Source: a virus. Taken from it: DNA of 64,000 nucleotides. Below, piece after piece: positions 39,580-48,423 of the stretch. Under the pieces are notes generated by a model that saw only the letters and a list, made by a program, of their open reading frames with translations, ran no database searches and had not been told where the DNA came from. The position numbers and the translations under genes are program-made. The DNA is taken from positions 1 through 64,000 of IMG/VR virus record IMGVR_UViG_3300042301_004349, one strand, 5' to 3'. Position 1 is the stretch's first letter; every line of letters starts with the position of its first letter.

Positions 39580-39858
39580 TTAAAATTTAATAATTCGTCC
39601 ACCTTCTTCTTCAGGTTCAGTGGGTTGTGATTGTGTTTGTTGTCTCATTTGTATTGGTAGAAATTCTGCATTTACATTACCACAAGCCATACAAGCAAAC
39701 ACTTGAATAGGAATCAAAGCATCTTGTGCTGTTCCTGTTAATAATCGAGATGCTTTTCTAAGCAATACTCCTTCTTGGAAGACTTGACTACCACACTTAT
39801 CACAAGATACAGGTGATGTTTTGTCTAAACCAATGTTTAGGTTCATTTGTTGATCCAT
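39580..39858 (-). CDS. Zinc-ribbon protein next to the clamp loader, 92 aa
   Basis: Two CxxC pairs (CDKCG and CMACG, about 40 residues apart) form a likely zinc ribbon, with QEGVLLRKASRLLTG between them and a Pro/Glu tail. The start MDQQMNLN at 39858 shares its A with the stop of the clamp-loader gene (TAATG), showing coupled translation. It may be a small accessory subunit of the replisome. Confidence 0.55.
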   Translation of the reverse strand: MDQQMNLNIGLDKTSPVSCDKCGSQVFQEGVLLRKASRLLTGTAQDALIPIQVFACMACGNVNAEFLPIQMRQQTQSQPTEPEEEGGRIIKF

Positions 39859-40778
39859 TATAATACTTGTTTTTGATTTGTTTCTAATACTTTGGCTATA
39901 CAAGCAGCAAAGTTAATTTCTTTATCAGGTACAACACCTGCTCTCCAAATAAAATCATCCAATATAACTGATAATTGAGCATCATTACCATAACTAAATT
40001 CAGTTAGATGGTCAAACATATAGCGATAAGCCGTTTGAAAGTCGTCTATTTGAGCATCAGCTACAAGTTGGCGTACTTGATACCAAGCGTTTTTCTCGCG
40101 TTTAGATAGTATTTGAACCAATTGTTTAGTCCAATTATCATCTAAAGCAGTAATAACTAATTTACTTTCCTTAACGTTAGATTGTAATACTTTAATTACA
40201 GAACGAATATCAGGATAAAATTCATTAATAACTCTAGCCACATCAGCCATTTCATATGTAACACCTTCAACATCTAAAATGTTGATGCATATGTGTTTTG
40301 CAACAGCACCTTTAGTTGGTGGTTTTAACATATGTAATTCACAACGTGATTGTAATGGCTCAATTAAACGCTCAACATAATTACAAGTCAATATAAAGCG
40401 AGTATATGCTGAATATTCCTCAATTAGATTACGTAGTGCTGCTTGAGCTGGTTGTGTTAAGAAATCAGCCTCATCTAGGATTACTACTTTAATAGGCTGG
40501 AATGATGCTGTTGAGGCAAATCCCTTTACTTTATCTCTAATAGTATCAATCCCATTCTCATCGCTAGCATTGAGGTAAAGATAGTCGCATTGAATATTTC
40601 CTACAATTAGTTTAGCTAATGTAGTTTTACCTGTACCTGCGCTGCCAGCAAATATGAAATGGGGGATATCGTTTTTAGCAATACAATCGGCAATACGGTC
40701 TTTAACAGCATCGTTACCAATGTATTGTTCTAATGTTTGGGATCTATATTTCTCAATCCAGAGTGTGTGTTGTCTCAT
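39858..40778 (-). CDS. Sliding-clamp loader large subunit (AAA+, T4 gp44 type)
   Basis: Opens and loads the sliding clamp. Walker A is FAGSAGTGKTTLAK (about residues 43-56), Walker B is VVILDEADFL (about 98-107), and the arginine-finger SRCE motif is present (QSRCELH). 306 residues, close to T4 gp44 (319). It is followed by the gp62-like gene and encoded close to the clamp and polymerase. Confidence 0.92.
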   Translation of the reverse strand: MRQHTLWIEKYRSQTLEQYIGNDAVKDRIADCIAKNDIPHFIFAGSAGTGKTTLAKLIVGNIQCDYLYLNASDENGIDTIRDKVKGFASTASFQPIKVVILDEADFLTQPAQAALRNLIEEYSAYTRFILTCNYVERLIEPLQSRCELHMLKPPTKGAVAKHICINILDVEGVTYEMADVARVINEFYPDIRSVIKVLQSNVKESKLVITALDDNWTKQLVQILSKREKNAWYQVRQLVADAQIDDFQTAYRYMFDHLTEFSYGNDAQLSVILDDFIWRAGVVPDKEINFAACIAKVLETNQKQVL

Positions 40779-41140
40779 AACTTATTTTGATGTTTAATAA
40801 CATTATTAATATACGCTTCTATATTTGCCTTACCAACTGGGTTTGCAGAGTGGCAATTCCATGTGGGGAACGGTATATTATGGTCAAGGCAATATTCACC
40901 TAGCCATTTAGCAGCATCATAACCACTTAATGTTTCTTTCTTCTGCTCTCTAGCTTTGCGTTTAGACATTCCTGCCTCTACTTTAGCTTTAGCTACATCT
41001 TCTCCCAAATCATGGTCGAATGATACTTCATCAGGAATCCCATTTAATCTAACCCACGCTACAAAATCTTTGTAGTTACGAACAATAACCCACCCCTCTG
41101 TTTGAGGGGTGCGGATATCGTCCAAGTATAATTTCTTCAT
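40775..41140 (-). CDS. Cyclic-phosphate-processing receiver-like domain protein, 121 aa
   Basis: The start MKKLYLDDIRTPQTEG, the SFDHDLGED segment and the WNCHSANPVGKANIE ending match the receiver-like domain found near RNA-repair systems. Residues D8, D9 and the DHDLG acidic cluster fit a metal-binding site. A role in RNA or signal processing is inferred from the family, not shown. It overlaps the clamp-loader ATG by four bases. Confidence 0.65.
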   Translation of the reverse strand: MKKLYLDDIRTPQTEGWVIVRNYKDFVAWVRLNGIPDEVSFDHDLGEDVAKAKVEAGMSKRKAREQKKETLSGYDAAKWLGEYCLDHNIPFPTWNCHSANPVGKANIEAYINNVIKHQNKL

Positions 41141-41149
41141 GGGGTAAAA

Positions 41150-42778
41150 TTACATCCCAAATCCTGCCATACCACCCATGTCATTGTCCTTTTTCTCATT
41201 AGGTTTTTCATGGATAACACATTCAGTCATCAATAATGTAACTGCAGCTGCAGCAGCGTTTTCAAGGGCGCAACGAACTACTTTAGTTGGATCGATGATA
41301 CCTGAATCAAATGCATCTACAATTGCTCCTTTGCTAATATCTGGTACCATGTTTTTAGTTTTAATTAATTGCATCCACCAATCGCTAGAATCTTCACCAG
41401 CATTAGTTAAGATTTGATTAAATGGTTTACCACAAGCCATAAACACGATTTGTTTACCTTTACTTTTATCATCACTTCCTAATGAATTGTTGATATCAAG
41501 TGCTTTTCTAGCTTGTAATAAAGCAACTCCAGCACCTGGTAAAATACCTTCTTCAAGAGCAGCTTTTGTTGCTTGTAAAGCATCGTCAATACGATCTTTC
41601 TTTTCTTCGATTTCAATTTCATTACCACCACCAACATTGATAATAGCAACACCACCAACCATTTTACCTAAACGCTCTTGATATTTTTCAATCTCATAAG
41701 GTGTAGTGTCTGGTTTGTCCATTTGAGCTTTAATATTCAAGATACGCTCTTCAATCTTATCAACATTACCTTTACCATCAACAATTGTAGTTGTATCTTT
41801 TCCAACAGTAGCAACTCTAGATTTACCTAACCAGTTAATATCTAGTTTAGCTAATGTCATACCTTTATCAGATGAAATAACCTGACCTCCAGTTAATGTA
41901 GCAATGTCTTCCAAAATTGCTGTTCTACGATCTCCAAATTCAGGAGCCTTAACAGCACATACTTGCAATACACCTCTAGCTTTATTCATTACTAGGGTAG
42001 CAAGTGCTTCACCATCAATGTCTTCAGCAATAATTAAAAGAGATTTACTCTCAGTAGAAACACGTTCAAGTAGTGGAAGTAAATCCTTAACTGCACTAAT
42101 ACGTTTGTCATAAATTAAAATATAAGGATCATTTAAAGTAACTTGCATTGAGTTATTATCAGTTACAAAGTAAGGTGATTTATAACCTCTATCAAATTGT
42201 AAACCTTCTACAACCTCAAGTGTTGTTTCACCTGTACGTGATTTTTCTACTGTTACTACTCCATCTCTACCTACTTTATCAATTGCTGTTGCAACGATAT
42301 TACCAATTTCTTCATCACCATTTGCTGATAATGTAGCAATTTGTTTAATTTGGTTTTCGTCAGTTACATCTACTGACATTGATTTTAATTCATCAACTAC
42401 AATCTTAACTGCCTCTTCAATACCACGTTTTACCTGAGTAGCATTAGTTGAAGCATAAGCTGTCGCTTGTAAGGCCTGTGTTGCAATTGAATAAGCTAGT
42501 ACTGTTGATGTTGTTGTACCATCACCTGCTTGATCAACCGTTTTAGATGCTGCTTGTTTAATAACAGTAGCTGCCATGTTTTCAATTGGATCTTCCAATG
42601 TAATTGACTTAGCTACAGTTACACCATCTTTTGTTGATGCTACTTGGCCATATTCTTTTTCAATTAATACGTTACGTCCAAAGGGACCCATCGTAGTTGC
42701 TACAGCTTTGTAGACCTTGTCTACACCTTCCTGTAGTTTTTCTTTTGCTTCGCGATCGAAACTGATTATTTTACTCAT
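41150..42778 (-). CDS. groL: GroEL chaperonin
   Basis: Complete 542-residue chaperonin. The ATP-binding motifs QAGDGTTTSTVLA (about 84-96) and VVEGLQFDRGYKSPYFVT are intact, as are GAGVALLQARKALD and the GGMAGFGM tail that is usual in bacterial GroEL. It forms an operon with groES and probably folds phage structural or replication proteins. A full GroEL/GroES pair is rare in phages and may replace or supplement the host system. Confidence 0.96.
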   Translation of the reverse strand: MSKIISFDREAKEKLQEGVDKVYKAVATTMGPFGRNVLIEKEYGQVASTKDGVTVAKSITLEDPIENMAATVIKQAASKTVDQAGDGTTTSTVLAYSIATQALQATAYASTNATQVKRGIEEAVKIVVDELKSMSVDVTDENQIKQIATLSANGDEEIGNIVATAIDKVGRDGVVTVEKSRTGETTLEVVEGLQFDRGYKSPYFVTDNNSMQVTLNDPYILIYDKRISAVKDLLPLLERVSTESKSLLIIAEDIDGEALATLVMNKARGVLQVCAVKAPEFGDRRTAILEDIATLTGGQVISSDKGMTLAKLDINWLGKSRVATVGKDTTTIVDGKGNVDKIEERILNIKAQMDKPDTTPYEIEKYQERLGKMVGGVAIINVGGGNEIEIEEKKDRIDDALQATKAALEEGILPGAGVALLQARKALDINNSLGSDDKSKGKQIVFMACGKPFNQILTNAGEDSSDWWMQLIKTKNMVPDISKGAIVDAFDSGIIDPTKVVRCALENAAAAAVTLLMTECVIHEKPNEKKDNDMGGMAGFGM

Positions 42779-42781
42779 AGT

Positions 42782-43072
42782 TTATTTTTCTAATACAATT
42801 AACAAATCTGTTTCCTTCATAATAATATATTCCACATCATCAACAGTAACCTTGTTACCCCCGAATGAAGGAAATACCACAACATCTCCTACCTTAAGTG
42901 TTGTTGGAACAAAAGCCCCTGTTTCTGTTGCCCTACCAGGACCAATTTCCACAATCTCACCTTGTAGTGGTTTTTCTTTACCTAAGTCAGCAACAACAAT
43001 ATTGCCATACTTTTGTTCTTGATTTTCATCTTGTTTAATCACAACGTGATTATGTAATGCTTTTATTTTCAT
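42782..43072 (-). CDS. groS: GroES co-chaperonin
   Basis: 96 residues with the GroES pattern: IKALHNHVVIKQDENQE at the N-terminus, GEIVEIGPGRATE, the mobile-loop region, then KVGDVVVFPSFGGNKV and the C-terminal strand. It caps GroEL. It starts 58 bases after the Hsp20 stop codon and ends four bases before groEL. Confidence 0.95.
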   Translation of the reverse strand: MKIKALHNHVVIKQDENQEQKYGNIVVADLGKEKPLQGEIVEIGPGRATETGAFVPTTLKVGDVVVFPSFGGNKVTVDDVEYIIMKETDLLIVLEK

Positions 43073-43098
43073 TGTTTTATTTATTTTATAACTAAAAT

Positions 43099-43118
43099 GA
43101 AGATACTGACAGGTCTTC
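43099..43118. repeat. Inverted repeat, left copy, between hsp20 and groES
   Basis: GAAGATACTGACAGGTCTTC on the plus strand. Its reverse complement, with one extra base, recurs upstream of hsp20 at 43773-43791. It may be an operator shared by the chaperone genes, or a local hairpin terminator. Confidence 0.5.
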
Positions 43119-43130
43119 GGTTTTCAAAAC

Positions 43131-43721
43131 TTATTTTATTGTAACTTTTTTAGGCTTGTTTTCTTTAGCAAATGGAATTTCTAAAATTAACAATCCTTTT
43201 TCTAAAGTAGCAACCATTTTTTGTAAGTCATACTTACTTGAGATTTTAATCCCAATATCAAAACTTGCTTTTTTAATTGTTCTTAACAAGTATCTATACT
43301 CGTTCTTTTCTGATTCTTCATCCTTATCTGTTTTACGATAAGCCACACGTAGTGTTTCTGAATCCACAATTATATCCAGATCTTCTTTGTCTAGACCTAC
43401 TGCTGCAATTTCTATCAGCAGCCCATTTTCTGTTTCTTGAATATCGCAAGGAATACTTGCTACTTTTTCCTTAATAGGACGATACCCTGCATTACTATCG
43501 AAGAAAGATTTCCATAATAGATCCCATTCTTCATTGTAATTCCAAAAGTCGTCGTATGTTGGTTGGATTAATGAATTACCACTATTAAAAATTGAAGTGG
43601 TACCAATAGCTGGAGAGTAACCAAATGTGAGGCTTGTATTGCCTGATGTTGTGTTGAATACGGCTGATGTGCTTGTTCCTTGCAAGGTAACAGGGACATC
43701 CCCAAAGTTTGTTTTTGTCAT
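43131..43721 (-). CDS. Hsp20 family small heat-shock protein
   Basis: The alpha-crystallin domain is in the C-terminal half: VASIPCDIQETENGLLIEIA, EDLDIIVDSETLRVAYRKTD, SFDIGIKISSKYDLQKM and the LEKGLLILEIPF strand, with an IPF motif near the C-terminus. The N-terminal 90 residues are specific to this protein. It holds unfolding proteins for the GroEL/ES pair encoded just downstream. Confidence 0.88.
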   Translation of the reverse strand: MTKTNFGDVPVTLQGTSTSAVFNTTSGNTSLTFGYSPAIGTTSIFNSGNSLIQPTYDDFWNYNEEWDLLWKSFFDSNAGYRPIKEKVASIPCDIQETENGLLIEIAAVGLDKEDLDIIVDSETLRVAYRKTDKDEESEKNEYRYLLRTIKKASFDIGIKISSKYDLQKMVATLEKGLLILEIPFAKENKPKKVTIK

Positions 43722-43772
43722 TTTTTAAACGTTTGTGCTTCCCTAAGGTAAGCGGTTGATAGATAAATAAAT

Positions 43773-43791
43773 AAGACCTGTCAAGTATCTT
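43773..43791. repeat. Inverted repeat, right copy, upstream of hsp20
   Basis: AAGACCTGTCAAGTATCTT on the plus strand, the near-reverse-complement of the repeat at 43099-43118. On the coding strand it contains TTGACA, followed downstream by AT-rich sequence, so it may overlap the hsp20 promoter. Confidence 0.5.
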
Positions 43792-43811
43792 AAATATAAA
43801 TATATACGAGC

Positions 43812-44534
43812 TTAAATTTTTGCTAACATCACATAAGATGATTTTTGTCCATCTTCACTTGCAAAATCTAATTTCATTGCCCCTTCATTGCTAACCCACA
43901 TAGTGCCTGCTGCTCCGTAATTAGCATCAAAAATAGACTTTAAATATTCTGCATTGAATTGTAATGGTGTTTGAATACCATCTTTTGATTCCAATGGCAC
44001 TTCCTCAAAATCAATCTTATTTGAATGGCCTTCGGGTTCGCCTAAAGTGAAATTAATTATTTTACCTGTGTCTTTTGATGATAAACTAATAGTGCAAAAT
44101 TCACTACCTAATGCTTTCTTAGCTTTAATCCATTTACCAATAAATTCATTTGTAATACCGAATGAATAATCGCTTTCAAATTCCTCAACTGTAAAGTTTA
44201 CTTGTGGTGCTAACATCAAATTAGCAAGCGCATACTCTAAGTTGTATTCATTGTCGGCTACTAATAGTTTAGTGGCGATGTTGCCTTGGAATTGTATATC
44301 CGTAGTAAGGAATTGGTTACATATACCAACAAGCTTTAGAAATTTACTTGTGTCAAATATAACAAACTCACTATCGACTAATTCAACAGGACCTGTTACT
44401 ACACCTACCATATCTTTAGTGGCAGAGAATGTCTTGATAGTTGCTACCTTATCTTTAACACTCCATCTTACTTTTTCACCTACTCCATTTAAGTAGTACT
44501 TGTCTATCAATGAGACGAATGATTGTTTTTCCAT
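43812..44534 (-). CDS. DNA polymerase sliding clamp (T4 gp45 type)
   Basis: 240 residues with the expected two-domain clamp pattern: FVSLIDKYYLNGVGEKVRWS, NIATKLLVADNEYNLEYA, and a C-terminal domain ending KLDFASEDGQKSSYVMLAKI. Length matches T4 gp45 (228). Located next to the polymerase and clamp-loader genes, which supports the call. Confidence 0.82.
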   Translation of the reverse strand: MEKQSFVSLIDKYYLNGVGEKVRWSVKDKVATIKTFSATKDMVGVVTGPVELVDSEFVIFDTSKFLKLVGICNQFLTTDIQFQGNIATKLLVADNEYNLEYALANLMLAPQVNFTVEEFESDYSFGITNEFIGKWIKAKKALGSEFCTISLSSKDTGKIINFTLGEPEGHSNKIDFEEVPLESKDGIQTPLQFNAEYLKSIFDANYGAAGTMWVSNEGAMKLDFASEDGQKSSYVMLAKI

Positions 44535-44535
44535 A

Positions 44536-44874
44536 TTATTTCCAAAATATTTGAATTAAAATTATAACAACTCCTAGGCTTAAACAAGTAAGTGTTTTAG
44601 GAGTTAGAGGCTCATCAAACATATAATGAGACATGATTGTGAATACTGCTACTCCAATACCAAATCCAATTAAACGTGAAGGCCATATAGCACCATCATA
44701 TGCTGCTACAAAATATTTTACAGAATACATAAATAATAGCGAAATAGGTACTCCCATACATGCTACTAATAATGTATTGTTTTTAAACCATTCATATTTA
44801 ATTTGTCCTTGTAATTGGAGAAATGTAATGATTTGAGCTAACAGACCAAATATAAAACCTTTGAATAAATTCAT
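44536..44874 (-). CDS. Four-helix membrane protein, EamA-like half, 112 aa
   Basis: Four hydrophobic segments (GFIFGLLAQIITFLQLQ; LLVACMGVPISLLFMYSV; RLIGFGIGVAVFTIMSHYM; LTCLSLGVVIILIQIFW). The pattern, with the conserved final helix, resembles half of an EamA-type transporter. It is upstream of the clamp gene with one base between them. Function unknown. Confidence 0.6.
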   Translation of the reverse strand: MNLFKGFIFGLLAQIITFLQLQGQIKYEWFKNNTLLVACMGVPISLLFMYSVKYFVAAYDGAIWPSRLIGFGIGVAVFTIMSHYMFDEPLTPKTLTCLSLGVVIILIQIFWK

Positions 44875-44877
44875 AAC

Positions 44878-44903
44878 GTGAATATACGATTAATATTTGG
44901 ACT
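44878..44903 (-). promoter_or_regulatory. Promoter-like core with weak upstream box
   Basis: GTATATTCAC preceded 11 bases upstream by AGTCC, ending three bases before the ATG of the four-helix membrane protein. Confidence 0.4.
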
Positions 44904-47475
44904 AACCAAATTTAAAAAATTTACTTGCTTTTTCATGCATCGATGGAAAATCCCAACCCAAATCCTCATATATACCTACTAACTTATTCATTAATGTTGC
45001 TTCGAATCCCTCATCTCTATCAGCATATTGATCAATAAACTGGTTGATGAATTCTGGGTCTTTGCCTGTGAAACCAATTACATCAATTCGGTATGGGTTA
45101 TCCTTTAGTTGGATATATTTCATTTTATCACCTTCAGTGAAACATGGATATTGCTTATCTAGTTTCTTGAAGCGCAATAAATCATTATACCATATTGCTG
45201 CTTTGGTATTAATAGGACATTTTAATTTTAATGTACTAAATATCTCACCAATGCCTGGTTTACGATCAATGTATGAGGATACTTGTTTTACTCCTGTAGG
45301 TTTAGCTAGTTCAGCAATGGGGATTGTTTTAACAAGTTTCTTAAAATCAATTATTTGTTGATCAATATCTGATTTAGGTTTACCAAACATAATGTCTTGG
45401 ATCAATTTCTCCCCAAATTTAGAATACATTGGAGTCATATTTGATTTCATCAAGTCAAGACCCTTCATGTCTAGTTCATCAACAGTAACACCCTCCTTAT
45501 TTACAATATACATTGCATAACGGCGCTTACCTGCAAAGTAACCTCTTTCAATAATCACTTCCTGCTTTAATTCAAAGTAGTGAGGACGTTCTTTAACATT
45601 GAAATATTCTCTAGTTACTTTATCAATATTATCATTTGCTGCTTTTTGTATTTCTGTAGCAATTTCTAATACTGCTTTAATATATTCATCCTTAGTTTTA
45701 GTTTCAGGATAACGCTGTAACACTAAATCTTTACATTCAATAAACAATGAATCAGTATCAGAGGTAACTACATAGTCCTTATCTGTAGTGCCTAACTCTT
45801 TATTCATCCACTTGTTTACAAATTTGATTGATTCTTGTGTTACGCGTTGGCCTGTTAATGTGATTGCTTTGGATATAAGTTTATGACCATCGGTATAGCG
45901 CCAACCATTAATAGCATAGCAACCATAAACGTCATTCAATTTAATTTTATAGGCGTGTTGTCTTCTATTATAAAATTCACCTTTAACAGCATCACCTGAT
46001 TTGTATGCTTGTTTCATTAGGTTCTTATATTCAACACGTTTATTAAACCAATCAGTTAATACATCACATACTACTGATGATTTATCTGTTCTAAACATAG
46101 CACCAGATGCTGCAACTAGTATATCACCTTTTTCAATGAAACTGATAATTTGCTCTACTGTAGTTTGAGATTGGTTAGTTGTTTTATCATCTTTAAGACG
46201 CTCAATAGTAATCATTTGTTTAGGATCCATTCGTTTTAGATCACCTAATGTCCATTGATTGTCATACTTATCATTATTAACTATTCGGCCAACATATGTT
46301 TCAATGCCAATGTTAAGTGAACGTATAATTGACGGATACAGCGATGTAAAGTCCAAGTCAATAACCCATTCATAAAGTCCAGGTACTGGGTCTTTTAAGT
46401 AGCCACCAGCATATTCTTCCTTGATGTCATATAGTGCAGGACGAGTAGTAGTTGGTTTGTTTGGTGAAACTATACCTTGACGTTTTAGATATGTTAATAT
46501 AGCTCCATCATTTAACGCTGTTGATAGATAGATTTGTTCATAAGGCACATGACACAAATGACAAATAGCAATAGTTAATTCAATAAATTTAAATCGTTTT
46601 TCTAATTCAATAAGAATTTCAACGTCACGAATGTTATATTCAATGAATTTATTTATGTCCTCAGTAAATAATCTATCAAGATTACCTTCATATTCGATTT
46701 TAGATAATTTAGCATATTTCTCTCCAATATCACCTAATCGATAAGATGGTTCTTGTTTAGCGTTGTATTTTTTAAATAACAACATATAGTCCAAATGATT
46801 CAACCCTGCTAATTCTACAGGAGAATCATTTACATATTGTCCAAATTTAACTTTCTTAAGTGGAGATAAACGAATAGCTTGATTAGCTCCTAATTGGTTC
46901 TCAATTCTATAATATAAGAATGGAACGTCAAAATATTCACTATTCCAACCAGTAACAATAGTAGGATCTAATTGTTCCCACAAATTAAGAAATGCATGTA
47001 ATAAATCATGCTCATGAGGGAATGGAATAATTGCTCTACTTTCTTCATTAATAGTTTGTAACTGTTTTTTCTCATCTAGGATTAAACAATAATACTTTTT
47101 AGTAGTATTATCATAAACAGCAATAGAAGTAATTTTAGTAGGAGCACGTTTGATAAGATCAGGTGTTAATGCACCTGCAATCTCACACTCAATATCGAAA
47201 TAAACAATATTCTGCCATTCAGGGGCATCATCACTATCTCTGTATTTATCAATCAATACTGCTGTATTAGCATCTAAATCAGATTCATATAGTGAATTAT
47301 CCTTCCAATCATATTTAGTAATTGGGTTTGCTCGTTTACCATCTAATGTAGGAAATTGACCATTTGGGTCAATAATGTAGCGTGGACGATTATATTTAAA
47401 TTCGTTCCAACCAGTTTTGTCATCACGTAGATGAAATGTATAGGTAGACCTATCGTAATAAATTGCTTGATACAT
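44902..47475 (-). CDS. DNA polymerase, family B (T4 gp43 type)
   Basis: The main replicative polymerase. The 3'-5' exonuclease motifs are YFDIECE (about residue 93) and GWNSEYFDVPFL (about 178). Polymerase motif A is DFTSLYPSIIRSLN (about 370), motif B is KLNDVYGCY (about 500), and motif C is TSDTDSLFIE (about 560). 857 residues, close to T4 gp43 (898). Its gene follows a hairpin after the deaminase gene and has a short leader. Confidence 0.96.
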   Translation of the reverse strand: MYQAIYYDRSTYTFHLRDDKTGWNEFKYNRPRYIIDPNGQFPTLDGKRANPITKYDWKDNSLYESDLDANTAVLIDKYRDSDDAPEWQNIVYFDIECEIAGALTPDLIKRAPTKITSIAVYDNTTKKYYCLILDEKKQLQTINEESRAIIPFPHEHDLLHAFLNLWEQLDPTIVTGWNSEYFDVPFLYYRIENQLGANQAIRLSPLKKVKFGQYVNDSPVELAGLNHLDYMLLFKKYNAKQEPSYRLGDIGEKYAKLSKIEYEGNLDRLFTEDINKFIEYNIRDVEILIELEKRFKFIELTIAICHLCHVPYEQIYLSTALNDGAILTYLKRQGIVSPNKPTTTRPALYDIKEEYAGGYLKDPVPGLYEWVIDLDFTSLYPSIIRSLNIGIETYVGRIVNNDKYDNQWTLGDLKRMDPKQMITIERLKDDKTTNQSQTTVEQIISFIEKGDILVAASGAMFRTDKSSVVCDVLTDWFNKRVEYKNLMKQAYKSGDAVKGEFYNRRQHAYKIKLNDVYGCYAINGWRYTDGHKLISKAITLTGQRVTQESIKFVNKWMNKELGTTDKDYVVTSDTDSLFIECKDLVLQRYPETKTKDEYIKAVLEIATEIQKAANDNIDKVTREYFNVKERPHYFELKQEVIIERGYFAGKRRYAMYIVNKEGVTVDELDMKGLDLMKSNMTPMYSKFGEKLIQDIMFGKPKSDIDQQIIDFKKLVKTIPIAELAKPTGVKQVSSYIDRKPGIGEIFSTLKLKCPINTKAAIWYNDLLRFKKLDKQYPCFTEGDKMKYIQLKDNPYRIDVIGFTGKDPEFINQFIDQYADRDEGFEATLMNKLVGIYEDLGWDFPSMHEKASKFFKFG

Positions 47476-47490
47476 AACTTAAATGTAAGA

Positions 47491-47510
47491 TGGGGGTTTT
47501 GACACCCCCA
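47491..47510 (-). terminator. GC-rich hairpin between the deaminase and polymerase genes
   Basis: Minus-strand TGGGGG-TGTCAAAA-CCCCCA six bases after the stop at 47516. It lacks a T-tract, so it may act as an mRNA stabiliser or processing site rather than a terminator. Confidence 0.4.
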
Positions 47511-47515
47511 ATTTA

Positions 47516-48061
47516 CTATAATGAACTTCTTTGCTTATCACCCTGCCACTGCCCATTGTATTCTTCGGCAGAATCACATTCATGGAAATAAATTTGTGCT
47601 ACACGAGCATCTTTTTCAATGAATATAGTTTCATGAACATAAAGCAACGTACCCATATTTTCAGTTTCAAATCCTGGATCAAACACGGGGCTATTAATAA
47701 TTGCTCCGTTGCGATATAATGATGAACGTTGTTTAATGAATGCTACTCTATTATTAGGAATTTTGCAACCTTCGTGGAATGTAATATCATATACACCTTC
47801 ATACAACAACCAACCTTCATCTCCATCTAACCTAATAGGATCAACTGGAGTGTATTCTGTTAGTTCGGTTTTGGATTTTAAGACTTTACCAATTTTGTTA
47901 CTCTTTTTGTTTAGAATTCCTCCCTTTCCATTTTCAACATACTGCATTCCCACTTTATTTACTGATTTAAGGGATAAATCGTAACCAACTTGTGCAGGTT
48001 TGCCTTTTGTGTTTTCTAACTTAAGTAATCCTTGTTCAAGGATTTGTTCAGCGTTTAACAT
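47516..48061 (-). CDS. dCTP deaminase/dUTPase-fold enzyme
   Basis: The trimeric dUTPase/Dcd fold is indicated by PAQVGYDLSLKSV (N-terminal strand), RVAFIKQRSSLYRNGA (the RSS substrate motif), SPVFDPGFETENMGT and KDARVAQIYFHE, ending with YNGQWQGDKQ. The DPGF motif favours dCTP deaminase or the bifunctional form. It would limit dUTP or supply dUMP for ThyA. 181 residues is normal. Confidence 0.85.
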   Translation of the reverse strand: MLNAEQILEQGLLKLENTKGKPAQVGYDLSLKSVNKVGMQYVENGKGGILNKKSNKIGKVLKSKTELTEYTPVDPIRLDGDEGWLLYEGVYDITFHEGCKIPNNRVAFIKQRSSLYRNGAIINSPVFDPGFETENMGTLLYVHETIFIEKDARVAQIYFHECDSAEEYNGQWQGDKQRSSL

Positions 48062-48065
48062 AACT

Positions 48066-48248
48066 TTATTTTATTTTTTTAGACTCTACGTATTTTGCTT
48101 TTAATATTTCAGCTCTACGTTTAACTGATGGTTTTGTGAATGTTTGTCTTTCGCGTAATTCTTCAACAATACCCATTTTACTATGTTTGTTTTTGTATTG
48201 TTTTAATACTTGCTCAATAGGTTTATTACGTGCGTCGATTATAATCAT
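48066..48248 (-). CDS. Small basic protein (S21-like pattern), 60 aa
   Basis: The pattern IIDARNKPIEQVLKQYKNKH with ELRERQTFTKPSVKRRAE strongly recalls ribosomal protein S21 (which has L-K-x-F-K-x-K-x-x-x-x-G-I-x-x-E-x-R-x-R-x-x-Y-x-K-P-S-x-x-R-x). S21 homologues are known on some large phages. It could alter initiation by phage-infected ribosomes. Confidence 0.72.
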   Translation of the reverse strand: MIIIDARNKPIEQVLKQYKNKHSKMGIVEELRERQTFTKPSVKRRAEILKAKYVESKKIK

Positions 48249-48261
48249 ACAGATAAATATA

Positions 48262-48423
48262 TTAAAGTTCCTCTACAATTCCTAATATTTCTGCTAATCC
48301 TAATAGGATTGCAGTATCCACGAACATTTGATTAAATAAAAACCAACAAGCTGTCAGTCTTAATGCGCTTTTGAATAAACTTATCCAAAAGTGTGTGTTT
48401 GTTTTACTCTCCTTTGGCTGCAT
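48262..48423 (-). CDS. Small hydrophobic protein, 53 aa
   Basis: MQPKESKTNTHFWISLFKSA then a hydrophobic stretch (CWFLFNQMFVDTAILLGLAE) and an acidic end. It overlaps the preceding phosphoribosyltransferase gene by 20 bases. Probably membrane associated. Function unknown. Confidence 0.4.
   Translation of the reverse strand: MQPKESKTNTHFWISLFKSALRLTACWFLFNQMFVDTAILLGLAEILGIVEEL

Noticed and set aside
41105-41125. Hairpin ACCCCTC-AAACA-GAGGGGT near the start of the 40775-41140 gene
   Set aside because: It lies inside codons 10-17 of a gene with a good family match and has no T-tract. It may affect translation but is not a terminator.
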